DNA from: Hevea brasiliensis
Taxonomy: Eukaryota > Streptophyta > Magnoliopsida > Malpighiales > Euphorbiaceae
Length of the DNA: 64,000 bases
Direction: 5' to 3'
Assembly (NCBI RefSeq): GCF_030052815.1
Contig: NC_079501.1
Coordinates: 80,806,979 to 80,870,978, forward strand
Shown here: piece after piece, positions 10,385 to 21,600 of the stretch
Numbering within the stretch: the first letter of the stretch is position 1
How the letters are laid out: each line of letters opens with the position of its first letter
Notes under the pieces: generated by a model
The model's database searches: none
The model's input: the letters and a program-made list of their open reading frames with translations, nothing else
What the model was told of the DNA's origin: nothing
Program-made: the position numbers and the translations under genes

Positions 10385-11510
10385 GGAGCGCCAGTATTGT
10401 TTGTAAAGAAGAAGGATGGCACTCTCCGGTTATGCATTGACTATCAACAGTTGAATAAGGTGACAATAAAGAACAGATACCCATTGCCCCGCATTGATGA
10501 CTTATTTGATCAGTTGAGGGGTGCAGCTGTGTTCTCCAAAATTGACCTGAGATTAGGTTATTATCAGCTGAAAGTATAAGAGCAGAGTATTTCTAAAACT
10601 GTCTTCAGAACCCGCTATGGCCATTATGAGTTCTTGGTCATGCCATTCGGGTTGACTAATGCTCCGACTGCTTTTATGGATCTGATGAACACTATCTTCA
10701 GACCATACCTCGACCAGTTTGTTGTGGTATTTATTGATGATATATTGGTCTATTCGAGGAATGCAGAAGAGCATGATAGACATCTGCGGATTGTACTGCA
10801 GACTTTGAGGGAGAAATAGCTATACGCCAAATTATCGAAATGTGAATTTTGGCTGAAGGAAATATCTTTCTTGGGGCATGTAGTATTAGAAGAGGGCATC
10901 AAGGTAGATTCAAGTAAGATTGAAGCTGTCCTTAATTGGAAGCCACCCAAAAATATCACAGAGATTCGCAGTTTTCTAGGTTTAGCTGGAAACTACCGTC
11001 GATTTGTGAAGGGATTCTCCATGTTGGCATCTCGATTGACCAAGCTGCTAAGGAAAGATGTGAAATTTCAGTGGACGGATAAATGCCAATAGAGTTTTGA
11101 TGAATTGAAGAGATGTTTGACTAAGGCTCCAGTCCTGACTTTACCTACACCGTTTAAAGAATATACAGTTTATAGTGATGCTTCTCACAATGGGTTAGGC
11201 TGTGTATTGATGCAAGATCGAAATGTCATTGCCTATGCATCATGCCAGCTAAAACCACATGAGAGGAATTATTTGACACATGACTTGGAGCTTGCAGCTA
11301 TTGTGTTTGCTTTTAAGATCTGGAGACATTATTTGTATGGGGAGAAGTGCTACATCTACACAGATCATAAGAGTTTGTAGTATTTGGGTACTCAGAAGGA
11401 GTTGAACTTGAGACAGAGGAGATGGTTAGAGTTGATAAAAGACTATGATTGTCTGATAGACTATCAGCCAGGGAAAGCTAATGTTGTGGCTGACGCCTTA
11501 AGTCGTAAGA
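10385..11510 (+). pseudogene. pol: Element B reverse transcriptase and RNase H (broken)
   Basis: Open pieces 10397-10579, 10634-10819, 10871-11092 and 11105-11380 are in one frame, separated by stops such as TAA near 10577, TAG near 10818 and TAG near 11090. Recognisable motifs are [38 protein letters not shown], the catalytic [10 protein letters not shown] (about 10730-10760) and RNase [12 protein letters not shown] (about 11170). Most stops are CAG/CAA to TAG/TAA relative to element C. The catalytic Asp residues that can be seen are kept. Confidence 0.88.
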
Positions 11511-13061
11511 CTATGGCAAGTCTACGAGTTACTTCTTTGTCTATGGTACATGAGTTGAGATCATTACAAGCCAGTTTAGAGATTAATGATGAGGGGCAGA
11601 CAGCAGTTGCATGGCATGTACAGCCAGTATTGATTGATCAGATTAGAATGGTCTTTCGTAATGATCAGAAGTATCAGAGACTGTTGGAAGAAGTCCAGCA
11701 GGGCAAGAAACCAGAATTCTCAATAAGAGATGATGGTCTATTGCTACACCAGAGCAGAATGTATGTTCCTAATGATGTTGATTTGAGGCAGATCATTTTG
11801 AAAGAAGCACATGAGTCTCCTTTTGCCATGCACCTTGGTGGCACAAAAATATATAGAGGGCTAAAGGAGCATTACTAGTGGATGGGTATGAAAAGAGATG
11901 TGGCAGAGTTTGTTTCCAAATGCCTAACTTATCAGCAAGTAAAGGCAGAGCATGAAGTACCCACTAGGTTGTTACATCCACTACCAGTGCCAGAATGGAA
12001 ATGGGAAAGAATAACGATGGATTTTGTGATGGGACTTCCGAGGACACAGAAGAGTCATGATGCAGTATGGGTCATTATTGACAGACTGACCAAGTCTGCT
12101 CATTTTCTGCCAGTTCGGATGGACTACAGTTTAGAAGGATTGGCCAAGTTTTACATTGATGAGATTGTGAGACTACATGGAGTGCTAGTATCCATCGTAT
12201 CAGACAGAGATCCTAGGTTCACTTCTAGATTCTGGGGTAGTCTTCAGAGAGCCCTAGGAACTAGATTAAACTTCAAGATTTACATTCCACCCACGCATGG
12301 ATGGCCAATCTGAGAGGGTAATTCAGATCTTGGAGGACATGCTACGGGCTTGTGTGATTGAGTTTGAAGGCAGTTGGGATACACACTTGCCTTTGATTGA
12401 GTTTGCTTACAACAACAGCTACCAATCAAGCATTGGGATGCCTCCATATGAAGCTTTGTATGGCAGAAAATGTAGAACCCCGTTGTGTTGGGATGACGTG
12501 GGTGAAAGAAAGATTATTGGAGCCGAAATTGTTTAGCAAACTGAAGAGAAAATTAGAGTGATCAGAGATCGACTTAAGACTGCATCAGACTGTCAGAAGT
12601 CCTACATTGATCTGAAGAGAAGGGATATTAAGTATGCAGTGGGTGAGAAAGTTTTCCTCAAGGTTTCTCCTTGGAAGAGAATTATGAGATTCGGCAGAAA
12701 GGGGAAACTGAGTCCTCGCTTCATTGGGCCTTATGAGGTTCTGGAAAGAGTGGGTCCTTTGGCATATCGGTTGGCACTACCTCCAGAGTTGGAGAAGATG
12801 CATAATGTCTTCCATGTGTCTATGTTGAGGAGGTATCGATCAGACCCATCTCATGTACTACCAGTGGAAGAAATTGAAGTAAATCCAGACCTCACATATG
12901 AGGAAGAACCCATAGAGATTCTGGCTTATGAGGTGAAGCAGCTACGGAACAAGCAGATACCGTTGGTAAAAGTGCTGTGGAACCATCATTCGGGCCAGGA
13001 GGCTACTTAGGAACGAGAGGAGGACATGAGGAGACAACACCCATAGCTGTTGAGAGATTGA
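11511..13061 (+). pseudogene. pol: Element B integrase and chromodomain (broken)
   Basis: HHCC region near 11800-11960, core with TMDFVMGLP (about 12015) and SDRDPRF (about 12205), the GQSERVIQ motif (about 12300), then ILEDML directly with no intron-like insert. Stops at 11876-11878 and 12534-12536 (shared with C as TAG/TAA). A 1-nt insertion near 12275-12290 shifts the frame just before GQSER. The chromodomain has LRNKQIPLVKVLW and ends at TGA 13059-13061, after stops at 13008-13010 and in HP*LL. Confidence 0.87.
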
Positions 13062-13092
13062 TACCAGGTAAAATTTTGAGATGAAATTTTTT

Positions 13093-13107
13093 TAAGGGGG
13101 GGAGAAT
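13093..13107 (+). other. Polypurine tract of element B
   Basis: AAGGGGGGGAGAAT immediately before the LTR start TGTAACACCCC at 13108. It is the plus-strand primer site. Confidence 0.85.
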
Positions 13108-16100
13108 TGTAACACCCCCATTTGTATAGCCTGGTATATTTTACTATTTCGGTGACCGGAGTCAGATCGAAAAATTAAGGGGATTAGAACCACACTTAAG
13201 ACAACTAGAGAAGCCATAAACACAAATAATTAGTAATTGCCAATTGGTTAAGTATAAATAAGAAGAACAGAACATAAGAAGTTAAACGAGCCGAGAGTCA
13301 TAGTGATGGGTGACCTTCTCGGGAACGACTGCAAAGTCGATTTAAACTCAAATTTCGAACCGTAAAATGTGATGCTGCGGTCCTTAGGACCATTACGAAC
13401 ACAATGGCAAAGAGAAAATCACGAAAAAGAACTGTTAAGCCAGTCAAATAATTAGGTCAGGGAGCCGGAAGAAATATTGAATTATTTGCAAACCGGGTTA
13501 AACCGGCGAGGGGCAATTTGGTCAATTGACCCCGAGAGCTGACTCCTGATCTAACTATTAAATAAAACCGAAGAAAAGAAAATTTTGGAGTCGGGAATTA
13601 AATTAAAGAACTAATAGAAAAAAAAAAAGAAAAAAAAAAAGAGAAAATGAAAAAGGTGTAGGGAGATGACATCATGCATGACATCATGCATGATGCCATA
13701 AATCCCATAATTAATAATTTGATTAAAATGATTTTTTTTTGGGTCTTCCATAAGACAAAATAAATAAAAGAAAGGAAAAGAAAAAAAAATTCATTGTCTT
13801 CTTCTTCTACCCATGTTGCCGCCTCACTCACCCTCACTTCTCCATGGTTACACCTCAATTAAAGCTTGCACTCAAGCTTAAGTTTCTTCACTCAACCCTA
13901 ATAGCTTCCATAAAAACCTCATTAGAGCTTGTTTTAGTCACTTAAGAAGAAGATTGAAAGAGGAAAGAAATACAAAAGATAGAGATTTGAAGGAATTGGA
14001 GTTCTAAGAAAGGTGAGTAAGCAAATTTGATAATTTTAGTTTGATTCTTACATTTCTAACTTATTGAGCTTGTAAATAAACTTTAAATGAAAAGAGAAAA
14101 ATTATTGAGGGACCATGACTGAAATTCGGCCAGCATGTGTATGGGAGTATATTTGTATGGTTTGATGGATTTGAATGAGTTTATGGACCTCCATTAGTTG
14201 AATGATTATAGTTAAAAGCTTTGAAATTAGCTAAATGCAAAGATATTGTGAATTAGGGTTTTGGGACACTTAGGGTTAGAGATAAAAATGTGAGAAACTT
14301 GTAAATGATGTCTTGGACCTAATTTGAAGTGGGAAATGGTCAATGGTGACCAAATGAAGTATGTTGGAATGGTTAGAGTTAAGGCTAAATTCGGATGGAG
14401 TGTAGTCATACTGCTAGCAACATGACCAAGTTACCTTTAAGGGACCAAAAATGAAATTTTAAAAGTCCAATTGGTATGAGACCAATTGGAAATGAAAATA
14501 GACACTAAATGACACAATTTTCATTCAGGAAGCATACCCAAAAAGTGACCAAAACCTAGTGAACAAATTGACCAAACTTGAAAAATCACAGTCTGCCCTG
14601 TATAAACTGACCAAATGAACAATGTTTGTTCATTTGGTCATAACTTGAGCTAAGTAGGTCTAAATAATCTGAAATTTTACCAGTGGTTAGATGAGATATA
14701 TACCTAAAACTTTCATGAAGAATATAAACCCAAATTCTGCCAGTAACCAAGTCATTTGGCCACCCCAAGTTAGTGACCCAAAACTGCCAGCACCAAAAAT
14801 TGCCTAGAATTCTAGGTTGTGTCTAATCCGGCAGCCATGGTTCAAATGGCTATAACTTGAGCTAAAAAACTCCAATTGGAGTGATTCAAAAAAGAGAATA
14901 AACTTAAGACAATAGGGAACATTTTCTATGAAGAAATTTTTGCCAAATTCCAATAATAAAATGACCAATGGAATAGTGCAACCTAAGGCACCAAAACTGA
15001 AAATTTGCAATTTTGCCTAAAAGACTTAGAATTTGAATAAACAATCAAAACCAACAAATTTAATGACCAAAATGTGGTATGTGGGTGAAGTTGGAGTTCC
15101 CATACCTATTAAGCCTTAGAAAGTCAACAAATTAACTTGAATAGTGTAGTAAATAATAACCCCGAAACATAAATTTTAAAGAACGTCGAGTTTAGCAGAT
15201 ATAAGCTAGATAAAAGTGAAATTGAATTTATTTTTGGATTTATGCTAAGTTATGGTACTGAAACATTGTGAAACTGTGTGTTTCAGCTGAAAAAGACTTA
15301 GAAGGTCTGAAAGACTGAGTCAAAGCCTAAAGGCAACTCACGTCAGGTCTGTGCACAATAATTCTTGTTCAAATATTTTATTCTTGAAAATTTGACTTCT
15401 GTGACTAATTATGTATTGTGTTGCCATTTTATGATCGTAAATATGACTTTGGAAATGGATCAGATTTCTCACAAATTATTTGATTAAATTGTTTTGAATT
15501 GATTTTGTGTTCACACTTAGCATGACAATGCCTTATTATTCCTCCTCCATTTATGGGGTGAGATCGATTATTTTTCCTCCCTCTCTGGTTTAGCAGTTGA
15601 GGTTGTAGATCGGATGAGTACTCATTAGCTAGCTAGCCACCTCCCTCATTGATTTCGATTAGTGGGGTTGTAGATTGCTTTGTCGCAATGTACAATACAG
15701 CATTAATAGGAAATTTTGTGTCATGGCTTAAGTTGTGTATGACTTGGCAATACTGTATTTATTAAATTATTTGACTAAATTGTGTTATTATGAGTTTTGA
15801 TAATTTGTGAAATGTGGTTAAGAAATATTTAAATTGTCTTTTGTTAATGAATGGTTTATGTATTGTACTTAAAATTTTTATTGTGCACCACTGAGTATTT
15901 TTATACTCAGCAATAGCTTATTTTGCTGTCGCAAATAAGAGTAAGGAGAAAGCAGCAGAGTGAGCTGCTATTGAATTGAGAACCACACTGATCTTTTTGT
16001 ACGGATATTGTTTTATACCCTTGTAGTTAATTTTGATGTAAATACTATAATGTTTTATGTATCAATGTAAAGTTGAGCAGTTGTATAATAAATTGTAGTA

Positions 16101-16576
16101 ATATTATTTTTGGACTTTCTTTTGTAAATTAAGATTTATATTTATGAATTTCATACTATATACACTGTGGATGGAATTATAAAATATCTTAAGTTGATAA
16201 ATTATTGGTTGAACTGTGGAATGATTTGAATTGTGTTGATTTGAGATTATTTGGAGGATTGGAGTTGAGAAAATTATTGGAAGTATTTTTTTTTTCAGGT
16301 ATTTGAAGAACAGTTTTCTCCAAATACAAACGGAACTCTGTCAAAATTTTTATAAAATTTGCGGAAAAAAAATGGGCAAAATTTTTTTTACTAGTTTTTA
16401 AGCTTTGAATAAATAATTTTAATTCCTACCAAAATACTCACCACTTCTAAAATGCAAGAAAATAATTTTAAAATCCCTTGTAGTGTACTTAATGAATTAT
16501 CGGTAGGTGAAGTTCAGTAGTTCATTAGATATTCTACGGGAACATGTTATGCCTTATAGAGGGGTAAGGTGTGACA
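13108..16576 (+). repeat. 3' LTR of element B, family 2, 3469 bp
   Basis: TGTAACA...TGTGACA ends. From the start it holds the conserved GAGAGCTGACTCCTGA block (about 13535), tandem and palindromic catcatgcatgatg motifs (13666-13696), a TATA-like taaataaaag (13761-13770), a donor-like AAAG|GTGAGTAAGC (intron side from 14013), the shared cassette (about 14400-15140) with its hairpin at 14611-14637, and a U5 part ending GGGGTAAGGTGTGACA. Open frames inside have no recognisable product. Confidence 0.93.
14611..14637. repeat. Cassette hairpin, LTR of B
   Basis: CCAAATGAACAA, three bases, then its exact reverse complement: a 12 bp stem with a 3-nt loop. Confidence 0.85.
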
Positions 16577-16937
16577 CAAAACCCCAGTGATGAGTAACCC
16601 GAAGGAGAAGTAACGGTGAAGGCCGTTAGCAAACCTAAACTCGAGGAAAACTTCATAAAATAATTTTTGGGACCTCAGGGAAGGATTATTGGGGTTCCCA
16701 TGACAATAGAATGTTAAGAATACACAAGGAAAATTTAATCAATCGGTACACACAATTTTGGCTGATTAAGCTAAACGGAGGGCATTTTGGTCATTTCGTC
16801 TTCAGAGATGATTTTTGACCAACTTGTCCATTTATGTAAGTGAATTATATGACATAAAATATAAAAAAATATTGATGAAAAATTATTTAAAAATGATTAA
16901 GAAAGGAAAGGAAAGAAAAAGAAAGTAAATTGGATTT

Positions 16938-16969
16938 ATTACCTAATGCTTATATAAGCATGAGGTAAT
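16938..16969. repeat. 32-bp near-palindrome in D LTR upstream region
   Basis: Two 16-base arms centred on ATGCTTATATAAGCAT (16946-16961, perfect) and flanked by ATTACCT / AGGTAAT, with one mismatched pair. The D 3' LTR copy at 24853-24884 has one further change (TATGTAAG). Confidence 0.85.
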
Positions 16970-16981
16970 TAATTCCTTTGG

Positions 16982-17020
16982 CCAATCAAATTTATGAAAC
17001 ACAATTAAAATACATAAAAG
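16982..17020 (+). promoter_or_regulatory. Candidate core promoter of element D LTR
   Basis: CCAAT at 16982-16986 and TACATAAAAG at 17011-17020 lie upstream of a pyrimidine-rich leader (GCCCTCTCCCTTCTTC, about 17048) and about 240 nt before the donor-like site. The palindrome core at 16946-16961 also contains TATATAAG and is an alternative TATA box. No start-site evidence is available. Confidence 0.4.
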
Positions 17021-17845
17021 AGGGCAGAAATATGGAACAAACTAGCAGCCCTCTCCCTTCTTCAAAACGTCACCCATGCTCTCCCTCACTCCTCCATAGC
17101 CAAGCTCACCAAAAGCTTGCTTTCCCAAGTTTTCTTCCAACAAAAACCCTAAGTGTTAACACAAAAGCTTGCTCTTTCATCTTGGTGAATTTTTTGGGAG
17201 CAAAAAGAAGTGTAAAAGAGGAGTTCTTGCAAGCTTTGGATTAGCTCCATTAGAGGTTAGTGACTAAATTTGATCTTTCTCTTTCCATTCATGTTGGAGG
17301 AGTGAAAATAAGTGTAAATTTAGAAAGAAACTTAACAAATATCATGTGTATGCCCATCCCAAAATTTCAGCATCCTTGAACTTGGTTGAGTTTTGTAGAT
17401 TTATGAGAATTAAAATGATATTGTGGCTACCTTTAACACTAATATATATTATTTAGGATAATGAAAGGAAGGTAAATGCATGATTGGAGATATTAGGGTT
17501 AGGGTTTAAGCATGAACTTGAGACCTTGATCATGTAATAGTGAAAGTAAGTTTTAATGGTCAATTATTAACCATTTGGCTGTGTGTGAATCAGAAATGAA
17601 GTGGTTTGTATAGTGGGAATTGAGGTTAGTGTGGCTGCCCTTGGTGACCTGCAGGACTGGGCATGAGTCCAGCAGGTTTGGGTAGCAATAACTGGAGTTG
17701 TAGTGGTTCAATTAGTGCAAGGCTAATTTTACGTGAAACTAGACACATAATGGCACAACTTTGGTGAAGAAACCATGCCCATAAAACCAAACCAAGTTGA
17801 CGTAAAGATTTCCCTAATTCAGATGACCTGCATTCTGCCTGGGCA

Positions 17846-17876
17846 AAATGACTAAATGAACAATATTTAGTCATTT
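17846..17876. repeat. Cassette hairpin, 5' LTR of D (variant stem)
   Basis: AAATGACTAAAT, seven bases, then its exact reverse complement. It is at the same cassette position as the CCAAATGAACA stem of the other LTRs, but a different sequence pairs. Confidence 0.85.
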
Positions 17877-19534
17877 GGCCATAACTCAGTGTAGAAAGGT
17901 CCAATTGACCTAAAATTTTACCAGCAACAAGCTGAGATATAGAACTACAACTTTCATGAAGAAACCTAACGCAAATTATGACCATAACAATTCAAAAAGT
18001 GACCTGCAGTCACTGTTCAAAATACTGTAGATTTGGTTAGTCCAAAAAATCTGGAAAATTTGTAATCCGGCCAGTTGTGGTTTTTGGGCCATAACTTGAG
18101 CTACAAAACTCCAAATGGAGTGATTCAAAAAAATAAATGTAACTAGACAAAATAAGGAACAACTTTCATGTTGACCACTTTGCCAAATTCCCACTGCAAG
18201 ATTGACTAATGGAACAGTAAATACAAAGCTTGAAATCTAAAAATTTTGAACAATTAACATTAAGCTTAGAAATGGTATTGGCAACCAATACCAACAATTT
18301 TAGAATCCAAAATGTGATATGTTGGGAGTATTAAAACCATTGTACCTATTGTCCATGTAAAAGTCAACATTTTTGTTGACTAATGAATTGAATAGTAACA
18401 CCTAAACTTGAATTTCAAGAATTGTATAATTTAAGAGTGTAACATGTCCTAGTACACCTAGCAAGATTGGTTTGGATAGGTTGGCATGCCAATAGGGTTC
18501 TGTTAGCAGTATTGCATATGGCTTCATGCCATTCTATGTTTTATGGCCTCACGTTCCATTCTGTGACATAATAGCCTTTGGCTATGTTGATTGAGTTGTT
18601 ATACTTGGGTTTTATCCCTGATGATTATTACAGCTTATTAGCTGTTCTGTTGCACACCGGGAGACACAATGTGACTGATGGTGTGATGGTCCGAGGTACT
18701 TAGTACCCAGTGCTAGTTTACCCGTTTGTCTAGCCCAGTCGACTAATATGGGTTACTCGGGCAATGATAATGAATCTTACAAATTTTTAATCAAATTATA
18801 CTACAATAAATGCCAGAAATTAAGTCTACCAAAAATGTAAACATACATTCTGCATATTTATATTATTTTAGTTATTTTATTTTATATTGTCACCATTAAG
18901 AAGAATTGCTTAGCGCGCGCTTTTCCATGCGCAGGTACTAGAGACATAGCTAGGGAGTCCAACAGACCTCATACAGGGTGAGCTTTCAGATCTGCACACG
19001 GAGTTCAGAGTCATCTCACATTTACAGTATTTTGGTAGGACATTAGGACTTTAGGTTGTATTTTGTATTTTGCATTTGGTATTAGTTTTGATTGTAATTA
19101 CAAACTCTTGAGCTTATGTGATAATATAAAGATATGAAATTTAATGTTATTGAAATTTTCTGTATATTATGTTGAAAAATGAAATGTTCAGAAATATTCA
19201 TGAATGTGCTTCAAGTGATGATATGAACAAAAATTCGGAAAATAGTGTTGAGATTTTGAGAATGAGTTGAGATGTGTGTATAATGGAGTTCTGGATTTGA
19301 AAATTTTATTAGAAGTGTCTTTTAAATAGGTTCAGAAGAACTGTTTTTCTAATTTATAGGCGGCACTCTACCGAATTTTCTATAAAATTTACGAAAAATT
19401 CAGATTAATACTAAATTTTAAATAAATGAGTAAAAAAGGGTAAATTGAATTGAAATATGATTTGGTGCTCCGGTACACTGTGTGGCATATCTTGCTTGGC
19501 TACAATGTAGACGGGTAAGGGGTATCACATTTAG

Positions 19535-19547
19535 TGGTATCAGAGCA
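19535..19547 (+). other. Primer binding site of element D
   Basis: TGGTATCAGAGCA, five bases after the LTR end at 19529. It equals the plant initiator tRNA-Met primer site. Confidence 0.93.
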
Positions 19548-19657
19548 TCGGTTTAGGCGTTTCTGGGCCTAAATAGAGTGCATACCATTGCATTGCATTT
19601 ATAAGTGTTGAGGTGACACTGATGCAGATATATTTGTTTTGTTATTTTGATCAGGAT

Positions 19658-20890
19658 ATGGATCCTGCTTCTCAAAGAGCAGTTGATGAAGAGGTGGAGA
19701 GTCGTGCTCCACCAAGGGCTGAATTTGGGGGCAGAGGAGAATCTACTCCACCAGCAGCTGAGGCGCCTGCCCAACCTCAGTTTGCATTATTTTAGCAAAT
19801 GACCGAATTCTATCGGCAAATGATGGGGGCAATTCCACCACCACAACCAGAGCCATAACCTCCACCAGCACCACAGAAGTCCCATCTGGAGAAACTACGA
19901 AAACATGGGGCTGTGGATTTCTTTGGGAAGAAGAAGGATGATCCCATGGTAGTGGAAAACTGGTTGGATAGAATAATCAGAGTTCTGAAACAGCTTAATT
20001 GCACCCCCGAGCAGAACCTGAAGGGTGCTGTGTCCCTACTTCAGGATGATGCATATTAGTGGTGGGACACAGTAACCAGTGAGGTGCAACCAGAATGGAT
20101 CACCTGGGAATTCTTGCTCACAGAGTTCAGGAAGAAATATGTCAGTAAATTATATTTAGAAGAGAGAAGAAGAGAATTTATCAGTCTGAGACAGAGGCAA
20201 CTGTCAATGGTAGAGTATGAGCGAGAATTCATCAGACTAAGCCGGTATGGGAGGGAGATAGTCCCTACAGAGGTAGAAAGGTACAGAAGGTTCGAAGAAG
20301 GGCTCAATGATAATATCAAAGTCATGATAACGGCATTGGAGATCACAGATTTTGCCAAATTAGTAGATGCTGCATCGAAAGTAGAAAGAGTTCGAATAAA
20401 TGAGCAAAATAGAAGGGAAAGACAGCAGAAGAGGGGTCCAGGTCAATCCACTTCATTTTTTTCCCCCAGCAAAAAGAGTAAAGGTCCTCCTGCTCAGGGT
20501 TCAGGACAACCACAAGGTCAGGGTTAGTCCCAGGGGCCCAGACCACGGTTTACACCTAGGAGAGGCCAGTCCACACCATCAGTGGATAGCTCTTCAGGGA
20601 CAGTGTTTAGGGAACCAGCCCTAGCATCTTCTGCCTGTCCGTACTGCCAGAAGTGGCATAAGGGGGACTATTGGCGAGTGACTGGTGCATGCTTACGGTG
20701 TGGATCTACAGAACATTAGATAAAAAATTGTCCAAAGAGGACTACTACAGCTACTCCAACACAAGCTGACAGACCTGCTCTTGCACCACAAGGGGGTAGG
20801 AAGTCGGTAAATCTGAAGCAGCTGGTCCCTCACTAAGGCCTGCATCTGAGTCAGCTGAGAGGCCAGAAGCCAGAGTACCTACCAGAGCCT
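19658..20890 (+). pseudogene. gag: Element D Gag (broken)
   Basis: Starts MDPASQRAV at 19658, three bases after an acceptor-like CAG. Proline/glutamine N end, capsid with GAVDFFGKKKDD, WWDTV, YLEERRREF and RFEEGLNDN (open frame 20084-20527), then the zinc knuckle near 20685-20730 (CLRCGSTEH). Stops lie near 19793 (TAG), 19856 (TAA), 20057 (TAG), 20525 (TAG) and 20717 (TAG); those I could compare with A or F come from CAG, CAA or GAG codons. Role as for other Gag copies: particle formation and RNA binding. Confidence 0.87.
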
Positions 20891-21600
20891 ATGCCATCAG
20901 AGCTCAGGAGGAGTAAGATGCCCCGGATGTCATCAGGGGTACGTTTTTCCTCTACAACACATCTGTGCATGCATTGGTGGATCGAAGATCCACTCATTCA
21001 TACATCTGCATCAAACTACCCATAGAGAGGAGAGTTTCAGTAGAGGAGAGTGATCAAGATATTCTGGTCACAAATCCACTGGGCCACAGTGTGGTAGTGA
21101 ATAAAGTGTACAAAGGTTGCCCGTTGAGGATTTAAGGGTATGAATTCTCGATAGACCAAATTGAGTTGCCCTTCCACGAGTTTGACTTGATTTTGGGAAT
21201 GGACTGGTTGTCACGTCATTAGGCAATAGTTGATTGCAAATTGAAGAGGATTTCTCTGAAAACTTCTGAAGGCAATGAGATTACTATTGTGGGTGAAAGG
21301 ACAGATTTCTTGTCCAATGTTATCTCAGCCACAGTTGCAAGAAGATTGATAAGAAAAGGCTATGAAGCTTACCTAGCACACGTGGTTGATACTGGATAGG
21401 CTAAGCCGAATCTTTGTGATATACCCACAGTAAGAGACTTCCTAGAAGTGTTTCCTAAAGAATTGCCTGGTTTACCACCAGAAAGGGAAGTCGAGTTTGC
21501 CATTGAGGTAATGCTGGGTACAACACCAATTTCTATTGCTCCTTATAGGATGGCACCCACTGAATTGAGAGAGTTGAAAATTCAGTTACAAGAGTTACTT
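20891..21600 (+). pseudogene. pol: Element D protease region (active site lost)
   Basis: Matches the A and F protease through IRGTFFLYNTSVHALVD, but the active-site codons read DRRSTHSYI where A and F have DPGSTHSYI, so the catalytic Gly (and neighbouring Pro) is gone. Stops near 20914 (TAA/TAG in RAQEE), 21135 (TAA), 21222 (TAG) and 21398 (TAG). A short deletion near 21148 removes part of EFLADLIEL. Linker motifs [10 protein letters not shown] and PYRMAP follow. This copy could not make active protease. Confidence 0.84.

Larger units (their letters stand above)
9669..16576 (+). mobile_element. Element B: Ty3/gypsy chromovirus, family 2, 3' part
   Basis: Plus-strand element. Gag, the 5' LTR and the start of protease lie left of element A, outside the window. 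What remains is protease to chromodomain (9669-13061), a polypurine tract and a complete 3' LTR (13108-16576). Its nearest relative here is element C, which shares two stop codons with it. It is inserted in the 5' LTR of D: the sequence after 16576 continues the D LTR, and the following caaaa fits cgaaa in the intact D 3' LTR with one CG to CA change. It is older than A, which it contains, and younger than D. Confidence 0.92.
16577..19529 (+). repeat. 5' LTR of element D, 3' portion (start lost left of B)
   Basis: Begins inside the LTR at the B insertion and ends in GGGGTATCACA just before the primer site. It contains a 32 bp near-palindrome at 16938-16969, CCAAT (16982-16986), the TATA-like TACATAAAAG (17011-17020), the donor-like AGAG|GTTAGTG (intron side from 17256), the shared cassette (about 17640-18385) and the conserved CACCGGGAGACACAATG block near 18655. 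A short open frame (17032-17244) precedes the donor and is treated as leader, not as a gene. Confidence 0.92.
17256..19654 (+). other. Predicted leader intron of element D
   Basis: Donor AGAG|GTTAGTG at 17255/17256. The acceptor tract is TTTGTTTTGTTATTTTGATCAG, with its last 20 bases at 19635-19654, followed by GAT and the gag ATG at 19658. Length 2399 nt. It would remove the shared cassette and the primer site from the translated RNA. The acceptor is the best formed of the three family 1 copies. Prediction only. Confidence 0.5.

Noticed and set aside
13598..15010. Several minus-strand open frames in the B LTR
   Set aside because: They lie in the non-coding LTR, differ in frame and length between LTR copies and show no motif.
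1..16576. A and B as two adjacent elements in tandem
   Set aside because: B begins inside protease exactly at the A LTR end and has no own 5' LTR there; insertion of A into B explains the border.
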